From contig NC_083536.1 in NCBI RefSeq assembly GCF_032362555.1, positions 186,001-250,000 of the forward strand: DNA of 64,000 bases, given 5' to 3'. Shown here piece by piece: positions 1-9,273 of this stretch; the stretch's first letter is position 1; the number at the start of each line of letters is the position of its first letter. The position numbers and the translations under genes were made by a program. The notes under the pieces are model-generated. The model was given only the letters and a program-made list of their open reading frames with translations, was not told the DNA's origin and made no database searches. Source of the stretch: Amyelois transitella. Taxonomy: Eukaryota; Arthropoda; Insecta; Lepidoptera; Pyralidae.

Positions 1-144
1 CGGCGACCACCGCCTCCTTCCACGCAGCGGGGAAGTCACAAGGCCGCCCCCAAGTGCATCTTGTGCGCGGGGGCAGGCAAGCCGACGGGGCACCGCGTGG
101 GGAGCAAGGCGTGCTCCAGCACGCGCCAAAACAAAAAAAGGTGA
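1..144 (+). CDS. R1-clade LINE ORF1 (gag-like), C-terminal end
   Basis: Frame 1 is open from the window edge to a TGA at 142-144. It contains a cysteine-histidine zinc knuckle, KCILC followed by GHRVGSKAC, which is the typical last knuckle of ORF1 in R1-clade non-LTR retrotransposons, where ORF1 binds the element RNA. The tail is basic (QNKKR). The ORF2 endonuclease of the same clade starts 98 bases downstream, so this is the upstream ORF of one bicistronic element cut by the window edge. What is seen: the knuckle and the stop. Inferred: clade and function. The rest of ORF1 lies outside the window. Confidence 0.7.
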   Translation, partial: RRPPPPSTQRGSHKAAPKCILCAGAGKPTGHRVGSKACSSTRQNKKR

Positions 145-242
145 GGTGGGAAGCGGGGTGCGTCCGCGGCTACGGCCCAGACGCAGCCTGCTCGTGCGGC
201 TCAGAGCGCCGAGGCGATGGAAACGGGGGCCTCTGAATAATT

Positions 243-1905
243 ATGGCCCCCAAAGTTCTCCAGGCGAATATCAACCATTGCACTAGTGCACAGGACCTGT
301 TGTGTCAGAGCATGGCGCAGTGGTTGATAGACGTGGCGGTGGTCTCTGAGCCGTACTTTGTCCCGCCCCGGGATAACTGGGTGCGAGACGAAGACAGTGC
401 GGTGGCGATCGTGTCTTCGGCGAGCTCTTCGCCTCCTACATGTGTCGTGCGAGGTCATGGAGTGGTCTCGGCTCGTCTGGGTGACTTGGTTGTGGTTGGA
501 GTTTATTTCTCGCCCAACCGTCCGCTCAACGAGTTCGAGTCATTCCTGACCCAGGTTGAGGCGCTGGTCCTGAGGAGTCACCCTCTCCCCGTGCTGGTTG
601 CTGGAGATCTCAATGCCAAATCAACGGCATGGGGATCCCCCGCAACAGATGCGCGGGGTGCACTTATCGAGGAGTGGCTCATCACTAACGGGCTAGCGGT
701 AGTGAATCGGGGGACGGCACCCACGTGCGTGCGATGGAACGGTAGCTCGCGTCCGGACGTTACGTTCGCGAGCCCAGTCCTAGCGCGCCGTGTCGAGGGC
801 TGGAGCGTGTTGGAGGACGTGGAGATGCTCTCTGATCACCGTTACATACGGTTTGATCTCTCCGCGTCCTCGGTCGCTCCGAGCGGCCCAAGCCGAACTC
901 CGAACGAGGCTGGCCCAAGGTGGCAGCTGAAGCGCCTCGACAAGGAGTTTCTCCGCGAGGCGGCCATTGTAAAAGGTTGGTCCCGTGCGCCGGCGAATGT
1001 GGTGGTAGAGGACGAGACCGAGTGGTTCCGGGGCGCGTTAGCAGAAATCTGCGACGCCTCAATGCCCCGGGCCAGTACTCGTCCTCCCAGAAGGTGGGTG
1101 TACTGGTAGTCGCCCGAGCTCTCGCGTCTGCGAGAAGCCTGTTTCAGGGCTAGACGCCAGTACGCCCGATACCGGAGGAGAAGGCGCAGGGACGAGTCCG
1201 AAGAGGCCGCTTTGTGCGCGACACTAGTGGAGGCGAAGAGATCGCTGAGGACAGCGATAGCGTCCGCCAAGGAGGCAGCACGCGAGGAGCTGCTGGGTAC
1301 CTTGGACCGCGATCCTTGGGGGCGCCCATATCGACTGGTCCGGAATAAGCTCCGGCCATATGCGGCCCCCCTGACGCGGACCTTGGATCCGCAGTTCCTC
1401 GGTGAGGTGGTGGCCGCTCTGTTCCCGCAGGGAGCGGCCTTTCAGCCCCCCAGTATGGCACCGCCACTGGCGGAAAGAAGCGAGGGCGTGGAGGCGATCC
1501 CGGAGGTGACCCGGGATGAGTTTGCTGCGGCCGTTACACGGCTGCGTGCGAAGAACGTCGCCCCGGGTCCTGATGGAGTTCCGGGTCGTGCCCTCGTCCT
1601 CGCTCTGGACGTTCTGGGGGAACGGCTGAGGGGGCTGTTCATAGCCTGTTTCGAGCAGGGAAGGTTTCCCGCGGCGTGGAAAGTGGGCCGACTAGTCCTA
1701 CTGCAGAAGGAGGGACGTCCGGCGGATTCTTCGACCGGGTTCCGTCCCCTCGTCGTGCTCGATGAGGCCGGCAAAATGCTGGAAAGGGTCATTGCTGACC
1801 GCCTCGTCGAGCACCTGGAGAGAGTAGGGCCGGACCTGGCGGATCGCCAATACGGGTTCCGCCGGAGGCGGTCGACGATTCACGCCGTGCTGAGGGTGAA
1901 GTCAA
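243..1905 (+). pseudogene. R1-clade LINE ORF2: endonuclease and partial reverse transcriptase, broken
   Basis: ATG at 243 opens an apurinic-type endonuclease domain with QANINH, VAGDLNAKSTAWG and LSDHRYIRF, the usual catalytic blocks of R1-clade ORF2, which nicks the target for reverse transcription. A TAG at 1107-1109 stops the frame after RRWVYW, but the same frame stays open and carries on through a linker into the first RT blocks (GFRPLVVLDEAGKMLERVI, then QYGFRRRRST). Similarity ends near 1905, before the catalytic YADD motif, and AT-rich DNA follows. The copy is therefore dead twice over: a nonsense change, probably from a tryptophan codon, and a 3' truncation. GC content is far higher than in the DNA downstream. 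A second, more complete element of the same clade lies at 48001-55890. Confidence 0.8.
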
Positions 1906-2472
1906 ATAATATTGTTTACAATGTTTATGCGCATTTATTAAAGTTGTTTACAATTAGATGCACCAAGACTCACCGTAGTCATGGAATGATTTTATACTAC
2001 GAGTATAATACTAATAAGGAGGGGCTCAACCTATTGAATAGATTTAAAGATTTTAAGAATCCGGATTATTAAATGTAAACATTATTGTGGTTTTCAACGA
2101 TAATATAATAAAAAAAACTTCGTAAATATGTTAAAAAAAAGGAAAAAAAAGGCAATTACGTTAAGGTTTAAGTAATAAAGGATGAGGTACATTACCTACA
2201 TTCCTACATGGGTAGAATGCGTGAGCGCGAACGATGAACGACAAAGATATTTAAATAGGCGTTGGGTTCGATTCCCAAGAACAAATACCCCTCGTAGGTT
2301 TTCTGCCTTTTCCTATAGGTTTCAACATTTTTCTTTTGTATGTGTATTTTTATATTGTATGTTACTCATTAAAAACAACAACAACAACGTTTCATAAGAA
2401 AAAAAAAAATTTGCTTACCACTTTTACATGAATTGGAACATTGCTGTTGAGCAACATGGTTTATTATATAAT
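1906..2472. other. AT-rich interval after the truncated LINE
   Basis: The GC-rich LINE stops abruptly and AT-rich sequence with A runs follows. No open frame with a recognisable motif was seen. The only structured piece is the tRNA-like box near 2270, described separately. Confidence 0.5.
2180..2390 (+). repeat. Possible tRNA-derived SINE fragment
   Basis: GGTTCGATTCCC near 2265 is a good match to a pol III B box. About 100 bases later comes an (AAC)n tail at 2370-2388, as expected of a SINE 3' end. No convincing A box was found, so this is only a candidate. Confidence 0.3.
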
Positions 2473-2688
2473 TAAATTCAAAAAAATTCAAAATTCAAAA
2501 TTTTTTATTCATTATTATAGGATATTATTATATCGCTTAATAATTGTCGTATGGTTTAACAACTTGGTTGACGTCAAATAAATTACTTAAAAACTAAGTT
2601 TACTGCCGCTTCCAAGGCGTCAGTGCAGAAGAAGCGGTAACAAACTGCACTGCAGCATTTTCATCAACAACGTCAACTTCACAATATT
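2473..2688 (-). repeat. LINE 3' end with TTTGAA-type tail
   Basis: The segment holds a conserved core (CTGCCGCTTCCAAGGCGTCA, then GCAGAAGAAGCGG) that recurs in opposite orientation at 12470-12613 and, more diverged, at 31674-31817 and in the 3' UTR of LINE D at 51443-51792. The end at 2473 is a short ATTCAAA repeat, so the element runs on the minus strand and is truncated at its 5' side near 2688. Confidence 0.65.
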
Positions 2689-2698
2689 AATAAGATGT

Positions 2699-2987
2699 AC
2701 GAAACAAGGCAGCATTGCTGATCATTAAATTGATATGAAACATGGCAGCATTGCTGATTATTAAATTAATATAAAACAAGGCAGCATCGCTGATCATTAA
2801 ATTGATATGAAACAAGGCAGCATTGCTGATCATTAAATTGATTTGAAGCAAGGCAGCATTGCTGATCATTAAATTGATATGAAACAAGGCAGCATTGCTG
2901 ATTATTAGATTGATATTAAACAAGGCAGCATTGCTGATCATTAAATTTATATGAAACAAGGCAGCATTGCTGATCATTACATCATAA
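2699..2987. repeat. 36-bp minisatellite, about eight units
   Basis: The unit contains CAAGGCAGCATTGCTGATCA followed by TTAAATTGATATG. Eight copies with scattered substitutions lie head to tail. Because 36 is divisible by 3 the array is open on the minus strand with a 12-residue period, which is not evidence of a protein. Each unit includes the palindrome CAGCA-T-TGCTG. Confidence 0.9.
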
Positions 2988-3481
2988 TCTCTTTCTTAAA
3001 GTATATCCGCCGTTGTGATTCCATAGTTAGCTGAAATTCATTGAAGATTTTTTAAAAAGTTACATAGATTTATAATAATAAAACTGTTTTACTCACTTAT
3101 GTTTTCCTGGGCACTTTCCCCAGTAAAACATGATGTGAGCGCTAGCTGTTTTAATAAGTATGACGGCGCGTCCAAAGATATTGTTCATTTCGTACATTCA
3201 ATACTAACTGTCAAGCGTTGACAGTTGACGTAACACCGAACACTGGGGAGGCGGCCATCTCGATCGTGGCATTGTCGATTGGACAGTTGAAGAGGCAATA
3301 CGTTGCGCGCGCGCCCCGCGTGTTCGGTGGAACATCTTGATTTTTTATTGTTCGCATAAAGCAATTTAACTTGTGATTATTAATTGTAGAATTAATAAAG
3401 AAGCATAACGTTAATCAATACGGTAGTTCGTAATTTCTTTTATAAACTATATCTCCTCGCCTGACTACCCACGTAAAGAAA
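2988..3481 (+). repeat. Putative 5' LTR and leader of Gypsy element 1
   Basis: This gene-free stretch lies directly upstream of the gag-pol remains. It contains an AATAAA-type signal near 3395 and TG-rich DNA from about 3130. The matching 3' LTR is absent because the element is cut at 7048, so the LTR limits cannot be proved. Confidence 0.35.
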
Positions 3482-5644
3482 AATATGAAACAGACACGCG
3501 AAACCTCTGATGAGCCTTTATCAGAAGTGGGACAAAGAGAGGGCTTAACACTGAGGAGACTGCCACCGCTGGTCCATCTTCAAATACAGGCTCCGAGGCG
3601 TCAAGCTTCCTGACTAGTATGGAAGCGCTCTTATCCCGTCTACTGACGCCACGCCACGCCTCAACTCATCAAGTTCGACCCAGATGAGCTGATTCGGATA
3701 TTGAAGGTTGGTGTAATGTAACTGAAATAATCGTGAACAGTCGCAAGCTGGAAGGACCCGAACTGCTGCTCGCTCTCACGCATGCCCTAAAAGGGCGAGC
3801 CGCAAAATGTCTAATTAAGTTAAGTAATGCAGAGATCACATGGGCGCATGTCAAAGAAATTTTACTTGCGAAGTTCGGACGCCCTATGCTAATACAGGAC
3901 TATTTTGATGAAATAATAAGATTTCAAAAAACGAACAAAGAAACCGCTAGTGAAGCTGGCTTTAGGCTCTGGAATCTCATTGAACGCGTCCCGCGGCTTG
4001 GAATGGCTGAAGATATCACTACCGGGTTTGCTATTTCATTATTGTCACAAAAGGACCCCTTGATACGCAGAGAGCTTAACTCGCACGTTGTAACTACAAG
4101 GGCTCAATTATTCAGGATACTTAATGGCGTTTCCCTCAAACGACACCACGACGAATTTGAGGCTTGCGAAACTGATACTAAGCGTGCGCGTATCACAGAT
4201 TACAAATTTAACGGAAGTTGCCATTTCTGTGGTAATAGAGGCCACAAAATAGAAGACTGCCGTAAGCGCCGCGACACCATGAAACTGAAGACTTCTGATA
4301 AAGATAAAGAAAAGACCGTGACCTGCTTCACCTGCGGAAAATCAGGGCATCTTAGCCCTAGCTGTCCCGATAAGAAACTAGGAGCGGTGCAAGCAACGCG
4401 CAAGGAGGTCCAGATCTGCACGCGGCGTACAGTAAGAGGTACCCTGTCGACGTCATCTGGTGAGGTCATTTTTTTTCTTTTCGATAGCGGATCTGCATGC
4501 TCCCTTGTTAAACTCTGCTATATCACGAAACTTGCTGGTACTGAACGCGACGACATTGTGTACCTAACCGGGATCGGTGGGGAAGACTTGAAATGCACCA
4601 AACAAATTCTTAGTACTGTAACTATTCAAGATATCCCTCTGTCAGTATTATTCCATGTAGTACCCAATAACGCGATTTCAGAATCAGTTATAATAGGAAG
4701 GGATGTTTTCGAGCAAGGTATTCATGTCGAAATTGATAGTGACCATCTTACTTTTACCCTTCGTAAAGATATCAATTTATGTGAAAACATGACCGGATTT
4801 GACCTTAGTGCTATTGATACCGACCTAGTTGATGAAGAAAAACTAGCCTTGTTTAATGTGTTAAGAAAGTATAGCGAATTCTTTATCGATGGTGTTCCTA
4901 CTAGACGTGTATCGACAGGTGGTCTCAGAATTGATTTGATTGACCGTTATAAGACTGTGCAACGGCGTCCATATCGATTATCTCCATCCGAGAAAGAAAT
5001 TGTAAAAGGTAAAATCCAGTCTGTTCTTAAGGCAGGCGTCATACGTGAAAGCTCTTCGCCATTCGCGAGCCCTATCCTTTTAGTTAAGAAAAAGGACGGA
5101 ACAGATAGAATGTGCGTCGATTATAGGGAACTTAACGCGAATACACGTCCCGAACACTACCCCTTACCCAGAATAGATGAGCAAGTAGATAGACTGACTG
5201 GGGCGCACTTCTTTTCTTCGCTTGACATGGCATCTGGATACCATCAAATTACTGTAGAATCCAGCTCGGTGGAACGAACCTCCTTCGTAACACCGGATGG
5301 ACAATATGAAAATCTAACCATGCCGTTTGGGTTAAGAAATGCGGCTTCCGTTTACCAGCGCTGCATTAATAAGGCACTAAAATCCCTTAAAGATACCGTA
5401 GCTCTTGCGTATATGGACGATGTACTCTCTTTCTCGTCAGGCGTAGCCGAAGGGTTACAGCGTTTAGACAATGTGCTTGCAGCACTGTCCGAAGCTGGGT
5501 TTTCTTTTAACTTCCGCAAGTGTTAATTCTTAAAAAAGGAGATCGATTTTCTGGTTACCTGATTCGCGCTGGTGAGGTTAGACCCAACCCGCGGAAAATT
5601 CAAGCCCTCGTTGATGCCCCAATACCAGCTACAGCTACACAAGT
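3482..5644 (+). pseudogene. Gypsy element 1, gag-protease-RT part
   Basis: The long frame from about 3690 to 5526 fuses a gag region, two CCHC zinc knuckles (CHFCGNRGHKIEDC and CFTCGKSGHLSPSC), an aspartic protease with DSGS, and a Ty3/Gypsy reverse transcriptase with SSLDMASGYHQI, FVTPDGQYE and the catalytic YMDD. In the family these make capsid, process the polyprotein and copy the RNA. The start of gag, ATG near 3485, is separated from the rest by frameshifts. The frame ends at 5524-5526 with a stop and continues in another frame until a SINE interrupts it near 5645. The pol half resumes at 5905. It is a decayed element; env was not seen. Confidence 0.85.
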
Positions 5645-5904
5645 AAATATAAATATATAAATAAATATAAATGTATACGAGACAAATTACACAGATTGAG
5701 TTTGCCTCGAAGTAAGTTCGAGACTTGTGTTACGAGATGCTAACTCAACGATACTATAATTTTTTAATAAATACTTATATAGATAGACATCCAAGACCCA
5801 AGCCAATCAGAAAAAGTTCTTTTCTCATCATGCCCTGACCGGGATTCGAACCCGGGACCTCAGGTGTCACAGACAAGCGTACTACCGCTGCGCCACAGAG
5901 GCCG
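5645..5904 (-). repeat. tRNA-derived SINE, copy 1, inside Gypsy 1 pol
   Basis: Read on the minus strand, the head (5829-5903) is tRNA-like, with an A-box-like GGCGCAGCGGTAGTAC and a perfect B box GGTTCGAATCC. The opposite end is an AT-rich tail at 5645-5670. A second copy with the same head and body is at 57057-57262. The element separates the RT and RNase H parts of Gypsy 1. It is not a functional tRNA: the head is fused to a non-tRNA body and tail. Confidence 0.85.
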
Positions 5905-7048
5905 TCAAAAGTGAGGCAATTCCTCGGTTTTGCCTCCTACTTCCGAAGGTTTATCCCTAATTTTGCCACACTTGCTGGACCGTTATACCCACTCACGAAG
6001 TTAAAAGGGCCCATTACCTGGTCCGATAAACACCGTGCAGTTCATAGTAAGATAATTGCTATTATAACCTGTGAACCGGTTCTTACAATCTTTAACCCCG
6101 AAATTCCGATAGAACTCCACACGGACGCGAGCTCTGATGGGTACGGTGCTATCCTAATACAAGGAGAGAATAATACACCACGGGTTGTAGCATATTTTAA
6201 CCGTCGCACCACGGATACAGAGTCTAGGTATCACTCCTATAAATTTGAGACATTAGCCGTTGTGCGAGCGGTTGAAAACTTTCGTCACTATCTGTATGGC
6301 CAACATTTCACGGTTTTCACAGATTGCAATTCCCTAAAAGCCTCAAAATCTCTCTCCGCGTGTTCACCGTTGGTGGGCATATCTTCAAGCTCACGATTTT
6401 GACGTTGTCTATAAAGAAGGCCGTAGCATGGAACACGCCGACTACTTGTCGAGAAATCCGCTTCCTTTCTCTACTAAGACCTCCGATGAACAAGCAGAAA
6501 TCAAATCAGTACCATCTACTTCGCGTAAACTAATTAACTTTGTTGAATTGCATGATAGCTGGCTTCAAGTTGAGCAAAAGAGAGACCCCGAAATTCTTGA
6601 CCTCATTTGTAAGCATTCTAATAACGAACTCCCGCAAGCAACGTCACAAACATATGATGTCCGTGATGGTATACTTTATAGGAAAGTTGAGCGCAACAAA
6701 ATCAGCTCATGGTTGCCAATAGTACCGCGATCTCTAATTTGGACTTTGATCAACCATGTCCATAGCGAAATCATACATTTGGGTTATGAGAAAACACTCG
6801 ACAAAATTTACGAGCAATACTGGTTTCCACAAATGTCAAAGAATGTTCGGAAATTCGTTAACTCTTGCATAGTATGTACCTCTTCAAAGGGTGTTTCAGG
6901 AGCCCAGCAATTACGTATGCATCCTATCCCAAAGGTATCGGTGCCTTGGCACACTATCCACATTGACTTGACAGGAAAACTTAGTGGCAAAAGTGACCGA
7001 AAAGAATACGCATCGGTTATAATAGATGGGTTTACCAAATATATACTA
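5905..7048 (+). pseudogene. Gypsy element 1, RNase H and integrase part, truncated
   Basis: After the SINE the frame resumes with RQFLGFASYFRRFIPNF, the RT-RNase H connection, and then the RNase H block HTDASSDGYGA. A frameshift lies near 6345-6430. The next frame (6428-7090) holds the integrase zinc-binding region (HLGYEKTLDKIYEQYWFP and CIVC) and the first catalytic aspartate block HIDLTG. It ends at FTKYIL, where a Helitron 3' terminus begins at 7049. The remaining two integrase catalytic residues, the C-terminus and the 3' LTR are missing. Confidence 0.85.
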
Positions 7049-7187
7049 CTAGCTTTTGCCCGCGGCTTCGCCCGCGCAAATGTATTTTAGATTATAAGGA
7101 TATGCCATAAAATTTCACCCATTTTTTAATCCCGTATCGTGCGGGACTGTTTAAAGTTAATATTTGATTTAAATTCATAGTGGCTTA

Positions 7188-7292
7188 TCCCGTCTTGTCC
7201 CGTCTCTTCTCGTTCTGTTCCGTCCCGTCCCAACCTGTTGTGTCTCGTCCTGCCCCGTCCAGTCCTATCCTGTCCCATCCCATCCTATTTAG
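7188..7292. repeat. Degenerate CCCGT-type pentanucleotide repeat
   Basis: Runs of CCCGTC, TCCTG and CCCATC variants give a pyrimidine-rich strand. It is a decayed simple repeat inside the non-autonomous Helitron. Confidence 0.7.
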
Positions 7293-8339
7293 TGCCATCC
7301 TGCTTTCCGCAACTGATACGTATTTTTTACTCACCAATATTTAAGACTTCTCGCACTTCGACACCCATCAAAAAACGAAGTTTCATACAAACTTCCAACC
7401 CTCATTTTTCGCCCTTGAGATGCAGTTTTCAAAATCCAATGTTTTAATGATTATTTCATACTAACCAAAATTTAATTCTAAAATTTCATGTGCCCAACGT
7501 TAAAATTGTCGAAATTCCGCGATAGGAATGGAATTTTTAAATCTTATTACTGTATTCGAATTTTTTAATAAACAAATCTTACATTTCATGTGTCCAACAT
7601 CAAAAATGACAAAGTTTCATACAAACTTACTACCCCTATAGGAATGCAATTTTCAAAATCCAATAAATGAATCAATATTTTAATCTAACCGTGAATTTAA
7701 ATCAAATTAATAATTCAAAAAAAAAATCTACTAAACCAAATATTATAGAACTTAACCTACTTATAAACCTATAATACTACAGAATTGCAGATCTAAACCC
7801 TAAACATGAATACCTCTAATCCTATAAATAAGTACTATATAAATACAGACCTAAACAAATAAAAATAAACAAATTCAAATTAATATTTAAACCAACCAAA
7901 ACAACAACTCAAAATCAACCAATGAACATATTTCAATTTTCAATACAAATGAACAAAACACAACGAAACGTCTTCAAGCATAAATACGAAACGACTAACA
8001 ACTTATTAACTAAGGTTGAAAATGCTTTCAAAATCATAGAAGTCTTATTGATTGTCGAACGACAAACGATAGCGACTTTTACATTACATGGTGGCGCCAT
8101 CTATTGCTACATTATCAAACAAATTGTTCATTGAAGGAATAAATTTTCTAATCTTTTGCATATCAAAAATTAACACTTATTAGGGTTCCGTCGTACCTTA
8201 AGGGTAAAAATGGGACCCTATTACTCGACTTCGGTGTCCGTCTGTCTGTCAGTTCGTCTGTCCGCTCACCCATCCTCCTGTCACCAGGCGTGTCTCATGA
8301 TCCGTATTAGCTAGACAGGTGACATTTTCACAGATTATA

Positions 8340-9110
8340 AATTTCTGTTGACGTTAAAATAAAAATACATAAACTGTATACATACCAAATTTCATCAAAA
8401 TCGGTCTAGATAGGCCGTAAAAACGGAACGATGATTCACCCCCCCTTTAACTGTTTTGGGGGTTATTTTTTGAAAAAAAAAGTAGCCTATGTTTGAACGC
8501 GTATCTTAATCAATATGCATTTCAAATTTCATTAAAATCCCCAACCCCCAAAATACTCAAATGGGGGGGTGAAAGTTTGTATGAAAATCATCGTTCACTC
8601 GAACATCGCTGCACTGTCAGCGGGTCAGGCGTGAAAGCGGAACGATGATTTTCATACAAACTTTCACTCCCCCCCACCATTTGACTACTTTAGGGGTTGA
8701 TTTTTGAAAAAAAAAATAGCCTATGTTTGAATGCGGGTCTTAAAATATATACATACCAAATTTCATCAAAATCGGTTCAGCGGGTCAGGCGTGAAAGCGG
8801 AACGATGATTTTCATACAAACTTTCACCCCCCCATTTGAGTATTTTGGGGGTCGATTTTTGAAAAAAAAAACGTAGCCTATGTTTGAACGCGGCTTTTAA
8901 ACTATATACATACCAAATTTCATCAAAATCGGTTCAGCGGTTCAGGCGTGAAAGCGGAACGATGATTTTCATACAAACTTTCAATTCCCCCATTTGACTA
9001 CGTTGGGGGTCGATTTTTGAAAAAAAAGTAGCCTATGTTTGAACGCGGGTTTTAAAATATATACATACCAAATTTCATCAAAATCGGTTCAGTGGTTCGG
9101 CCGTGAAAGA
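8340..9110. repeat. Tandem array of about 155 bp with one inverted segment
   Basis: The phrase CCAAATTTCATCAAAATCGG recurs near 8388, 8757, 8911 and 9068. Each time it is followed by GTGAAAGCGGAACGATGA or a variant, a C-rich block and a GTAGCCTATGTTTGAA block. Spacing is about 154-157 bp, with one double gap holding an inverted segment (8541-8698). It ends in (GACA)n and the Helitron 5' terminus. Confidence 0.8.
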
Positions 9111-9273
9111 GGAACAGACAGACAGACAGACAGACTTTCGCATTTATAATATTAAGTACGGATACCAAATGTAAGTATTTTTAACAGACTTTAAAAAAAG
9201 AAAGTTCTCAGTTTGATTATTAATTATTTATATTTATTATTTTTGAAAAAATAGTTAATAGTGTAAAAAACAA

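Larger units (their letters stand above)
7049..9162 (-). mobile_element. Non-autonomous Helitron, minus orientation
   Basis: Read on the minus strand, it starts at 9162 with TC (TCCGTACTTAATATTATAAA) and ends at 7052-7049 with CTAG, just after a GC-rich hairpin (GCGGGCGAAGCCGCGGGC). The flanks are A at 7048 and T at 9163, the usual A|T target with no duplication. Inside there is no coding region, only AT-rich DNA, a degenerate CCCGT-rich stretch and a tandem array. Both ends look authentic; whether they belong to one mobilised unit is inferred. Confidence 0.65.

Noticed and set aside
1..1905. Telomere-specific R1-clade LINE (TRAS or SART type)
   Set aside because: No TTAGG repeats were seen at either R1-type copy, so a telomeric target cannot be claimed.
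2687..2977. 96-residue periodic frame on the minus strand
   Set aside because: It follows from the 36-bp minisatellite.
2690..2990. CRISPR array
   Set aside because: Units are contiguous with no spacers, and the context is eukaryotic transposons.
5829..5903. tRNA gene on the minus strand
   Set aside because: The A and B boxes are good, but the segment is fused to a SINE body and tail and recurs at 57184-57261 in the same arrangement.
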